Source: Mycobacteroides franklinii (GTDB lineage Bacteria > Actinomycetota > Actinomycetes > Mycobacteriales > Mycobacteriaceae). Taken from it: a stretch of DNA of 64,000 nucleotides. How positions within the stretch are numbered: position 1 is the first letter of the stretch; every line of letters begins with the position of its first letter. The stretch is from NCBI RefSeq assembly GCF_002013895.1, contig NZ_MAFQ01000007.1, forward strand, positions 248,001 through 312,000, in the 5' to 3' direction. The position numbers and the translations under genes were made by a program. Positions 1-6,674 of this stretch are shown piece after piece. The notes beneath the pieces were generated by a model. The model was not told the DNA's origin. It did no database searches and saw only the letters and a program-made list of their open reading frames with translations.

Positions 1-146
1 GTGGCGACCGGATCGCGCAGCTGCTGATCCAGCAGGTCGAGTTGCCCGAGTTGGTTGAGGTGGATTCCTTTGACGAGGCCGGTCTGGCCGTGACGACCCG
101 AGGCACGGGTGGGCACGGCTCTAGCGGCGGACATGCGAGTTTGTGA
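1..146 (+). CDS. dut: dUTPase, C-terminal fragment (5' end outside window)
   Basis: Open from the left edge in the frame beginning at base 3; about 47 C-terminal residues are visible before TGA at 144-146. The tail carries [12 protein letters not shown], the glycine-rich motif 5 of trimeric dUTPases, which closes over the active site of a neighbouring subunit. The enzyme hydrolyses dUTP to dUMP and pyrophosphate, keeping uracil out of DNA and supplying dTMP synthesis. The stop overlaps the next start by one base (TGATG), so it is probably translationally coupled to the DUF3710 gene, the same neighbour as in M. tuberculosis. Only the end can be judged. Confidence 0.92.
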   Translation, partial: GDRIAQLLIQQVELPELVEVDSFDEAGLAVTTRGTGGHGSSGGHASL

Positions 147-901
147 TGGCTTTACACCGCAGCGGTGGTCTCAACGACCTGGATGACGCAGCCGACGCCT
201 CCGCGTCGGGCTCGGGGTCGGACGAAACATTTGACGGCCCATACGAAATCGAGGACTTCGACAGCCCCGAGGACGCCGGAGTCGGGCGCCTGGACCTGGG
301 CTCGGTGCTCATCCCGGTACCCGAGGCAGGGCAGATCCAGGTCGAGTTGACCGCGGCGGGTGCGCCCGGTGCGGTCTTCGTGCTGACACCCAACGGGCGC
401 TACTCGGTGGCCGCCTATGCCGCCCCGAAATCCGCCGGTCTGTGGCGCGAGATCGCCGGCGAACTGGCTGAGTCGTTGCGCAAGGAAGCCGCCGAGGTCT
501 CCATCACCGACGGCCCCTGGGGCCGCGAGGTCGTCGGAGTCGCCGAGGGCGGCTCCGTGCGGTTCATCGGCGTCGACGGCTACCGGTGGATGATCCGCTG
601 TGTGCTGCAAGGACCCGCCGAGACCTTCGACGCGTTGGCGCAGGAGGCGCGCGAGGCGGTCGCCGATACCGTCGTGCGTCGCGATGAGAGTCCCTACCCG
701 GTGCGGACCCCGCTGCCGGTGGCGCTGCCCGCACCGATGCTGGAGCAGCTACAGCAGGCGCAGGCCCAGGCGATGGCCCAGGCTGAAACCGAGGCCGTCG
801 CCCAGGAACCCGCGCCGCAAGACGATCCGACGCCGGTGGCCCGCCGCAGCGTCTCCGGGTCGGCGATGCAGCAGCTGCGCTCCACCATCACCGGCGGCTA
901 G
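146..901 (+). CDS. DUF3710 family protein
   Basis: 251-residue acidic protein of the DUF3710 family (Rv2696c type), function unknown. The start is ATG 146, overlapping the dut stop by one base; GTG 143 is an alternative. The N-terminal 40 residues are low complexity and rich in Asp, Ser and Gly, followed by a mixed alpha/beta core (about 50-190) with SVLIPVPEAGQIQVE and IGVDGYRWMIRCVLQG, segments typical of the family. The C-terminal 50 residues are Gln/Ala-rich, probably helical, then disordered. No signal peptide or membrane segment is visible. Constant linkage to dut in mycobacteria suggests a shared operon, but I infer no specific reaction. Confidence 0.85.
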   Translation: MALHRSGGLNDLDDAADASASGSGSDETFDGPYEIEDFDSPEDAGVGRLDLGSVLIPVPEAGQIQVELTAAGAPGAVFVLTPNGRYSVAAYAAPKSAGLWREIAGELAESLRKEAAEVSITDGPWGREVVGVAEGGSVRFIGVDGYRWMIRCVLQGPAETFDALAQEAREAVADTVVRRDESPYPVRTPLPVALPAPMLEQLQQAQAQAMAQAETEAVAQEPAPQDDPTPVARRSVSGSAMQQLRSTITGG

Positions 902-909
902 ATCGGAAC

Positions 910-1356
910 CTAATCCGGATCGAACCGGAACACCGATAGCGTTCCGGCCAGCGCCTCGAACTCTTCGGGAGTTCCGTGCCGCACCAATCCGGCGCTCTTG
1001 GCGAACCGCACACCCACCGGAACCTTCAGGGCGAATTCCCGCAGCACGCGTCGTGCCGCCTCAGGTGGCACGGTGACGATCCTGACGTGCTGGACACGGT
1101 TTCGTCTGGTGAGTGTTCCGGAACCGGCCGCGGCGGCATTACGCGCCCAGTCAGAGCCCGGATAGCCGCCGACGGCGAACAGCCGGCCGTCCATATCAAA
1201 CGGTGTGATCGGCGTGGGGCGAGGCTGGCCGGTTTTCCTGCCGGGGACTGTGAGCACCATCGCCGGACCCGTGGGGATGCCGAGGCGGTGAAAGGCCCGC
1301 ACGAGCTTGTTCATCGGTTTGAGCCACCGGGGTGGCTGTGCGCTCGTCATGGTCAC
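910..1356 (-). CDS. Nitroreductase/deazaflavin-dependent oxidoreductase family protein
   Basis: 148 residues resembling the DDN/F420-dependent split-barrel family (PF04075): a cationic N-terminus, then VLTVPGRKTGQPRPTPITP, the hallmark GRKTG...R..P strand that binds the deazaflavin phosphates, and FAVGGYPGSDWARN. Members use F420 or bind quinones and lipids; substrate cannot be told here. Its start overlaps the stop of the upstream NmrA-like gene by four bases (ATGA, 1353-1356), so the two form an operon read leftward, divergent from the sigma-factor gene. Two redox proteins beside an ECF sigma factor of the SnoaL-tailed type fits the common pattern in which that sigma factor controls adjacent oxidoreductases; this last point is inference. 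Confidence 0.82.
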   Translation of the reverse strand: MTMTSAQPPRWLKPMNKLVRAFHRLGIPTGPAMVLTVPGRKTGQPRPTPITPFDMDGRLFAVGGYPGSDWARNAAAAGSGTLTRRNRVQHVRIVTVPPEAARRVLREFALKVPVGVRFAKSAGLVRHGTPEEFEALAGTLSVFRFDPD

Positions 1357-2216
1357 CGTCCCTGCTGCGCCGCGAATTCTGCGGGTGCGAACTCGGCTCG
1401 AAATCTGTTGGCCCAGGCCGCGAATGTCTCTGCGGGACGCCCGAGTATCCGGTCCACCTCGTGGGTCACCACGGCCGGTTCGGTGATGGTGGCTGCCTGC
1501 ATGGCCAGGTACGCGTCGGCGAAATCCACCGGGAATCCCAGACCAACGAAGCGCTGACGTACCAGACCATCGGCAACTTGCTCGTACTCCAGGGGGCGTC
1601 CCAGTACTTTCCCCAGCACCGCGACCAGGCCGGCATTGGTGAACGCCTGTGGGCCGGTCAACGAGATGCGCTGCCCGATCAGGTCGTCTGTGAGCAGCGC
1701 ACGGGCGGCGACGCCGGAGATATCCCGGTCGGAGATGGGCGCGGCCGAAGCTGCTGCGTACGGTCCACGGATCACATCACCCGCCGTCAGCTGGCCGCCC
1801 CACATGCCGAGAAAGTTGGATGCGAACACGGTCGGGCGCAGACTCACCCACTCCAGCCCGGACTCGACGGCGTACCGTTCCACCTCTTTGTTCCGGTCGC
1901 CGCGGAACCGGGATGGCTGGCGGGAGAAATCATCCTCGCAGTTGATGGCGGACAGCGCGACGAGTCGCGTAACCCCCTCGTGCACAGCCTGATTCACGAA
2001 GTGGAGGAGATCCTCTCCCAATGCTCGTGAATTCAGGAAGACCGAGGTGGCGCCGCTGAGCCCGGCTCGGGCCGATTCGACGGTTACGACCCGCGGTGAG
2101 AAGTTCGCGTGCGCTGGACGCCGGGTGACCGCACGTACGTCGGCGCCTGCCGCGGCGAGTAGGTCGACAAGTGGGCGTCCCACATTGCCTGTTGCGCCGG
2201 TGACGAGAATTGTCAT
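1353..2216 (-). CDS. NmrA-like NAD(P)-binding SDR family protein
   Basis: 287 residues of the atypical short-chain dehydrogenase type (NmrA/NAD(P)H-binding family). The N-terminus MTILVTGATGNVGRPLVDLL holds the GxxGxxG dinucleotide-binding loop, followed by AVTRRP, whose arginines suggest NADP(H) preference. The middle VALSAINCEDDF lies where classical SDRs have the catalytic YxxxK, which I do not see, so it may act as a redox sensor or quinone/isoflavone reductase-like enzyme. First gene of a two-gene operon with the deazaflavin oxidoreductase and divergently transcribed from the ECF sigma gene across a 136-bp region with a long inverted repeat. Confidence 0.85.
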   Translation of the reverse strand: MTILVTGATGNVGRPLVDLLAAAGADVRAVTRRPAHANFSPRVVTVESARAGLSGATSVFLNSRALGEDLLHFVNQAVHEGVTRLVALSAINCEDDFSRQPSRFRGDRNKEVERYAVESGLEWVSLRPTVFASNFLGMWGGQLTAGDVIRGPYAAASAAPISDRDISGVAARALLTDDLIGQRISLTGPQAFTNAGLVAVLGKVLGRPLEYEQVADGLVRQRFVGLGFPVDFADAYLAMQAATITEPAVVTHEVDRILGRPAETFAAWANRFRAEFAPAEFAAQQGR

Positions 2217-2298
2217 GTCGGGTGCTCCAATTCGGGAGGTTCGGGATGGTATTCAGCTGGGTTGGTGGCCCACATGAGTACGACGGGGCGCGAGCGCC

Positions 2299-2327
2299 GA
2301 AAGTTACCGGCGGCGGCGGTAACTTTC
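2299..2327. promoter_or_regulatory. Perfect 11-bp inverted repeat in divergent promoter region
   Basis: GAAAGTTACCG (2299-2309) and its exact reverse complement CGGTAACTTTC (2317-2327) are separated by 7 bases of GCG repeat. The element sits between the NmrA-like gene (start 2216, leftward) and the ECF sigma gene (start 2353), 25 bp before the latter. It could be an operator for a dimeric repressor or a hairpin in the sigma-gene leader. No cognate regulator is encoded next to it other than the sigma factor. Confidence 0.55.
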
Positions 2328-2352
2328 CGGGCCGCGGAATCGTCGTAGCGAC

Positions 2353-3231
2353 ATGAGTTCTTCGAATACTCACGACGCGCTGGTGGCCGCGGCCTGGCGC
2401 GACCATTACCCGTACCTGGTGAACCTGGCCTATCAAATGCTCGGAGACATCGGCGATGCCGAGGACGCGGCCCAGGAAGCGTTCGTTCGGCTGGCGCGTG
2501 CCGACGAGGCGGAGATCGACGAGCCGCGTGCCTGGTTGTCGGTGGTGACGGGTCGGTTGTGTCTGGATCAGCTGCGTTCGGCGCGGATGCGCCGCGAGCG
2601 GGCTAGTACCGCATCCATGGTCGAATCGTCTGCACCACTGCATGTTTCGGTGAGTGAGGATCCCGCTGATCGGGTCACCCTGGACGATGAGGTGCGCGGC
2701 GCCCTGCTGGAGGTGTTGCGCTCGCTGAGCCCAGGTGAACGCGTCGCCTTCGTCCTGCACGACGTCTTCGGGGTCCCGTTCGAGGAGATCGCGTCGACGG
2801 TGGGCCGCCCGGTGGGTACCTGTCGCCAACTGGCCCGGCGCGCGCGTACCCGATTCCAGCAGTCCGCATCGCGGGCCAGTGATGTCACAGGTGCCGAGCA
2901 TCGGCAGCTGATCGAGAAGTTCGTCAGCGCATGCGCCCACGGCGACCTGAGTGGGTTGATGGCGGTCCTAGATCCCAGCGTGTGGGGGATCGGCACCATC
3001 ATTGGGGATCCCGCGCCCCCGCCGCAGGTCAACCACGGGCGCACCGATGTCGCCACCAACTTGCTCATGTATCTCGGGCATGGCGCCACGCTGGTAGGTG
3101 GGCCGTTCGGACAGCCGGTTCTTCTTGCCTTCGCGCGGCGCCGGCTCTTCGCGGTGGTCACCCTGACGGTGCGCGATGGTCTGGTGCTCAAGATCGAGGC
3201 CACCGCCGACCCTGCGGCGCGTGGACTGTGA
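2353..3231 (+). CDS. ECF RNA polymerase sigma factor with SnoaL-like C-terminal domain (SigI/SigJ-like)
   Basis: 292 residues. Region 2 (about 12-85) has YPYLVNLAYQMLGDIGDAED and AWLSVVTGRLCLDQLRS, the core RNA-polymerase and -10 contacts; region 4 (about 115-165) has LSPGERVAFVLHDVFGVPF and the helix-turn-helix EEIASTVGRPVGTCRQLARRA. A C-terminal NTF2/SnoaL-like domain (about 175-290) replaces a separate anti-sigma factor, as in ECF41/SigJ-type factors where it modulates activity. From memory the whole protein most resembles mycobacterial SigI. No anti-sigma gene lies alongside; the divergent oxidoreductase pair is the likeliest target. No clear ribosome-binding site precedes the ATG. Confidence 0.88.
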   Translation: MSSSNTHDALVAAAWRDHYPYLVNLAYQMLGDIGDAEDAAQEAFVRLARADEAEIDEPRAWLSVVTGRLCLDQLRSARMRRERASTASMVESSAPLHVSVSEDPADRVTLDDEVRGALLEVLRSLSPGERVAFVLHDVFGVPFEEIASTVGRPVGTCRQLARRARTRFQQSASRASDVTGAEHRQLIEKFVSACAHGDLSGLMAVLDPSVWGIGTIIGDPAPPPQVNHGRTDVATNLLMYLGHGATLVGGPFGQPVLLAFARRRLFAVVTLTVRDGLVLKIEATADPAARGL

Positions 3232-3232
3232 C

Positions 3233-3964
3233 TCAGATATCACTGAGCGCGTCGACACACGCCCGTCCCAGGCACGTCGGGTCGGCCCCCAACTGATCCA
3301 GAGTGAAGGTACGCAGCGCCGCGCGCGGCGCCCAGGACGCCCAGTCCTGGCCTACCGCGAGCGGGTGGATCGGGTCATCGGTGGCCGCTGCCACCGCCAA
3401 GGGCACGGTCAGCCCGCGGATATCGTCGGCGGACGGATTCACGTAGGCCGAGACCTCCTCCATGGCATCGGGCAGGCCCGGCCACTGGACGGCCCATGAT
3501 CGGGTGAGCTCGGCAGCGAGCCAGCCGGGGCTGCTGGCCTGCATCGCGGCGGTCACCGCGGCCAGCCCGTCGGAGCGCAGCGATTCGGCGGTGACGCGCG
3601 CCGACACCGAGGCCGGTGAGTTTTCCGGCGCTCCGGTCCATGCGGGCATCGCGGCCAGCACCGCCACTGTCGCCCCGGGATTCTGCAATGCCCATGTCAG
3701 GGCCACGGCGGTGCCGATGGACACCCCGCCTACCACGATCGGTCCTCCCCGAGCGGCTCGGTCGAGCGCCCGCCGATACCCGTTGACCAGGTCATTCGGT
3801 TCTGGGCGCACCGCGATCAGGGTCGCTCCCGCCGTGGCGAGGGCTGGGCCGAAGGCCCGGTTGATGAAGTCGTCATCGGAGCCCGTGCCGGGCATCAGAA
3901 CAGCGGTGTGGCCATCAAGTTTTGGGGATGAGCCGTGTGCGTGAAGAGCGTTGATGGACGTCAC
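3233..3964 (-). CDS. Alpha/beta-hydrolase fold protein (Rv2695-like)
   Basis: 243 residues from GTG 3964, chosen because the family starts near VTSINALHAHG; the frame stays open to 3994. VLMPGTGSDDDF gives the oxyanion-hole strand and VGGVSIGTAVALTWAL is a nucleophile elbow of GxSxG type, so a serine hydrolase is likely. The C-terminal half supplies TDDPIHPLAVG (candidate acid region), but a clear catalytic His is less certain. Substrate unknown; no signal peptide. It converges on the sigma-factor gene, the stop codons being one base apart, and lies opposite the OB-fold gene as in the M. tuberculosis order. Confidence 0.8.
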   Translation of the reverse strand: MTSINALHAHGSSPKLDGHTAVLMPGTGSDDDFINRAFGPALATAGATLIAVRPEPNDLVNGYRRALDRAARGGPIVVGGVSIGTAVALTWALQNPGATVAVLAAMPAWTGAPENSPASVSARVTAESLRSDGLAAVTAAMQASSPGWLAAELTRSWAVQWPGLPDAMEEVSAYVNPSADDIRGLTVPLAVAAATDDPIHPLAVGQDWASWAPRAALRTFTLDQLGADPTCLGRACVDALSDI

Positions 3965-4083
3965 GCCCCTGATTTTGCCCGGTGCGCGGGACACCCCGGG
4001 GGTCGCCTGGCATCGCGGGGCGCAAGGGTCTACCGTGGCGGATGCATCAACCGATTGCGCATGTTGAGAGGCCAGGACTGGAA

Positions 4084-4455
4084 GTGGCTACCACCGGCGG
4101 TTATCTGCGTCGACTTACCCGTCGACTGACAGAGGACCTGGATCAAGTAGACGCCGAGAAAATCGGTGACGACGCCGCCGCCACCGGTGCTCAGCGCGTC
4201 ATCGATTGTCAACGCGGCCAAGAAGTCACCATGTGCGGAACGCTGCGTACGGTCGAAACCAATTCCAAGGGCTGTGTGGCAGGCGTGAAAGCCGAGCTGT
4301 TCGACGGCACCGACACCGTGATGCTGGTCTGGCTGGGTCAGCGCCGCATCCCCGGCATCGAATCGGGTCGCACCCTGCTGGTGCGCGGTCGCCTCGGCAA
4401 GCTTGAGAACGGCGGCAAGGTGATTCACAATCCGTACTACGAGATTCAGCGCTAA
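4084..4455 (+). CDS. OB-fold nucleic acid-binding domain protein (Rv2694c-like)
   Basis: 123 residues from GTG 4084 (VATTGGYLRRLTRRLTED), matching the known length of the M. tuberculosis homologue; an in-frame ATG at 4042 would add 14 residues. A basic/acidic N-terminal helix (1-35) precedes a single OB-fold (about 45-123): GTLRTVETNSKGCVAGVKAE, LFDGTDTVMLVWLGQRRIPG and LLVRGRLGKLENGGKVIHNP, the strand pattern of the RecG/aspartyl-tRNA synthetase wedge domain. It may bind single-stranded nucleic acid; function untested as far as I know. The TAA stop abuts the next GTG start directly, so it is co-translated with the DUF3159 membrane gene. Confidence 0.88.
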   Translation: MATTGGYLRRLTRRLTEDLDQVDAEKIGDDAAATGAQRVIDCQRGQEVTMCGTLRTVETNSKGCVAGVKAELFDGTDTVMLVWLGQRRIPGIESGRTLLVRGRLGKLENGGKVIHNPYYEIQR

Positions 4456-5202
4456 GTGCCGGAAACCTCAGCACACGAGCCCGACGGCTCGGGTGCATTA
4501 GACGCGCACGAGGGCCCGCATCTGAAGATCAGCGTGCCCGGGACCAAACCCGAGGAACCGGGCAGCTCACCGCTGCACGAGATGTGGCATCAGGCCGGCG
4601 GATGGCAGGGCATCGTCTACTCGTCGATCCCGGTAATCGTCTTCGTCGTCGCGGTCAGCGTGTCCTCTCTCGTCCCCGCGATCATCTCCGCACTGGTTGC
4701 CGCGACTCTGGTCCTGATCTGGCGGCTGGTACGGCGGGAATCGCTGCAGCCGGCGGTATCGGGTTTCATCAGTGTCGGTATCAGTGCGCTCATCGCCTAT
4801 CTCCTCGGCGAGGCCAAGGGCTACTTCCTCATTGGCATCTGGGCCAACTTCTTCTGGGGCATCGTGTTCCTGGTGTCGGTCATCATCCGCCGCCCTATCG
4901 TCGGCTATGCCTACAGCTGGGCGACCGGGGGAGACATGTCCTGGCGCGGTAATAGGCGCGTCGTGGCGGCCTTTGATATCGCGACGGTGGCCTGGATCGC
5001 GTTGTTCGCCGTCAGATTCGTTGTGCAGGAGTGGCTGTACCTCGCGGGGAACACGGCCTGGCTGGGTGGGGCGAAGATCGCCATGGGCTGGCCCCTGACG
5101 GCAGTCGGCGCGTTGGTCACTCTGCTGGTGATCCGTTACGTGCGACGCCACACCGATCAGGCGGCGCAGGACCAGACGGTCGGGCCAGCGCCGACCGCCT
5201 AG
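4456..5202 (+). CDS. DUF3159 family integral membrane protein
   Basis: 248 residues from GTG 4456, immediately after the previous stop. A soluble acidic N-terminus (1-45) precedes five or six hydrophobic segments: IVYSSIPVIVFVVAVSV, LVPAIISALVAATLVLIW, ISVGISALIAYLLG, FFWGIVFLVSVII and two after residue 170. The middle motif GFISVGISALIAYLLGEAKG and ANFFWGIVFL are characteristic of DUF3159 proteins, which are conserved in actinobacteria next to the OB-fold protein and the Trk genes. Function is not established. It converges on ceoC with six bases between the stops. Confidence 0.85.
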   Translation: MPETSAHEPDGSGALDAHEGPHLKISVPGTKPEEPGSSPLHEMWHQAGGWQGIVYSSIPVIVFVVAVSVSSLVPAIISALVAATLVLIWRLVRRESLQPAVSGFISVGISALIAYLLGEAKGYFLIGIWANFFWGIVFLVSVIIRRPIVGYAYSWATGGDMSWRGNRRVVAAFDIATVAWIALFAVRFVVQEWLYLAGNTAWLGGAKIAMGWPLTAVGALVTLLVIRYVRRHTDQAAQDQTVGPAPTA

Positions 5203-5208
5203 TCCTAG

Positions 5209-5868
5209 CTACTCGGGCAGCACTGCCCGATGCAGCTCGTCCTCGATCTCGGCGGTGGCCACCAGGATCAGCTCGTCGCCACCCTCAAGGGGTTCGTCGG
5301 GCTGTGCCGGAATGACGCGCGATCCGCGCAGAATCGCCACCAGCACCGCGTCGCGGGGGAGTTCCAACTTGCGTACCGGCTTACCGCCCCACGGGGTGTC
5401 GTCGGGCAGCGTGATCTCCACCAGGTTGGCCTGTCCCTTGCGGAACTCCATGAGCCGCACCACGTCACCGACGGCGACGGCCTCTTCGACGAGGGAGGCC
5501 AGCATTCGTGGCGTGGACACCGCGACGTCAACGCCCCAGGCCTCGTCGAACAGCCACTCGTTGCGGGGGTCGTTCACCCGGGCCACCACACGGGCCACCG
5601 CGAACTCGGTTTTGGCCAGCAGGCTCAGTACCAGATTGGCCTTGTCGTCACCGGTTGCCGCGATCACCACGTCGAAGGTGTGCAGCTCCTCGGCTTCCAG
5701 CAGGCTGATCTCACAGGCATCGCCGAGCCGCCAATGCGCCTCGGGCACCGCCTCCGGATCGATGTGGTCGGGGTTGCGTTCCAGCAGTGTGACGTCATGA
5801 CGGCTCTCGATGAGCTCGCGCGCGATCGAGCGCCCGACGGCGCCGGCGCCTCCGATGGCGACCTTCAT
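5209..5868 (-). CDS. ceoC: Trk-type potassium uptake regulatory protein CeoC (TrkA family)
   Basis: 219 residues: N-terminal RCK_N Rossmann domain (1-125) beginning MKVAIGGAGAVGRSIARELI with the GxGxxG loop and acidic strand end (LLERNPDHID) for NAD(H), then a TrkA_C domain (about 140-219) with LEGGDELILVAT. Such cytoplasmic subunits gate Trk/Ktr potassium channels in response to nucleotides. The start overlaps the ceoB stop by four bases (5865-5868), so both are one translation unit read leftward, as for Rv2691-Rv2692. An 8-bp hairpin near the 3' end (5213-5230, loop of 2) lies where this gene converges on DUF3159 and may help termination. Confidence 0.93.
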   Translation of the reverse strand: MKVAIGGAGAVGRSIARELIESRHDVTLLERNPDHIDPEAVPEAHWRLGDACEISLLEAEELHTFDVVIAATGDDKANLVLSLLAKTEFAVARVVARVNDPRNEWLFDEAWGVDVAVSTPRMLASLVEEAVAVGDVVRLMEFRKGQANLVEITLPDDTPWGGKPVRKLELPRDAVLVAILRGSRVIPAQPDEPLEGGDELILVATAEIEDELHRAVLPE

Positions 5869-6554
5869 CGGGCACCTCCGTGGTCGTCGTCGGCGTCCTC
5901 GCCCGGTGGCTGGGCCGCGATGGCCATCGCCTCGGCGGCCCGGCCCGATACTGCGGAGACGTAGACCTCGTCGCCGTCCTGGATCACCGTCTTGGCGTCA
6001 GGCAGCACGCCGGTGCCGAACCGGATGATGAAGGCCGCCCGCGCGCCGGTGGCGGTCTCTAGCGCCGTGACGCGCTTGCCGATCCATTCTTCGTGCAGTG
6101 CGAGCTCGGTCACGACTACCGAGCCGGACGGATCGCGCCATTTGGTGGTGTCGCTTTCGCGTGTGAGGGCGTGCAGCAGCCGATCGGTAGCCCACGGCAC
6201 GGTCGCGACCGTGGGGATGCCCAGCCGTTCGTAGACCGCGGCGCGCTTGGCGTCGTAGATGCGGGCGACGACGCGCTCGACGCCGAAGGTTTCGCGGGCC
6301 GCCCGGGCCGAGATGATGTTCGAGTTGTCGCCGGAGGAAACCGCGGCGAACGCCTGGGCCCGTTCGATCCCGGCCCGCAACAGCACATCGCGATCAAAAC
6401 CCATGCCGACGATGCGTTCGCCAGTGAATTCGGGGCCGAGCCGGTTGAACGCGGAGGCTTCCTTATCGATGATCGCCACCTCATGGCCGATCCTTGCCAG
6501 GCCGCAGGCTAACGCAGCGCCCACGCGCCCGCAGCCCATCACCACTACTCGCAC
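5865..6554 (-). CDS. ceoB: Trk-type potassium uptake regulatory protein CeoB (TrkA family)
   Basis: 229 residues from GTG 6554, preceded by AGAAAGG about 8 bases upstream; the frame stays open to 6629 but the extra residues do not look like protein. It starts VRVVVMGCGRVGAALACGLA (RCK_N, GxGxxG, NAD-binding) and ends with a TrkA_C domain containing DAKTVIQDGDEVYVSAV. Paralogue of CeoC and co-encoded with it by an ATGA overlap; the pair probably forms a hetero-octameric gating ring on a Trk channel. The channel subunit is not in this window. Divergent from the APC permease gene. Confidence 0.93.
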   Translation of the reverse strand: MRVVVMGCGRVGAALACGLARIGHEVAIIDKEASAFNRLGPEFTGERIVGMGFDRDVLLRAGIERAQAFAAVSSGDNSNIISARAARETFGVERVVARIYDAKRAAVYERLGIPTVATVPWATDRLLHALTRESDTTKWRDPSGSVVVTELALHEEWIGKRVTALETATGARAAFIIRFGTGVLPDAKTVIQDGDEVYVSAVSGRAAEAMAIAAQPPGEDADDDHGGAR

Positions 6555-6660
6555 CGGTTGACCTTTCTGGATACGGCTTCGTCGCAATAGTTGGACGCCG
6601 CGTCGCGTCGCCCGACACAGCGATGTCAAGTGAGACCGTACCGCGATTGCTCGCGTGGCC

Positions 6661-6666
6661 TAATGT
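6661..6666 (+). promoter_or_regulatory. -10 element for leaderless APC permease transcript
   Basis: TAATGT fits the mycobacterial -10 consensus TANNNT and ends 8 bases before GTG 6675, the spacing expected if transcription begins at or just before the start codon. No ribosome-binding site is visible there. This supports GTG 6675 as the start. Confidence 0.5.
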
Positions 6667-6674
6667 TGGCGTTC

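Noticed and set aside
5213..5230. 8-bp hairpin at the end of ceoC as a separate terminator feature
   Set aside because: It lies inside the ceoC coding end with a 2-base loop; too weak to call on its own and noted only in the ceoC entry.
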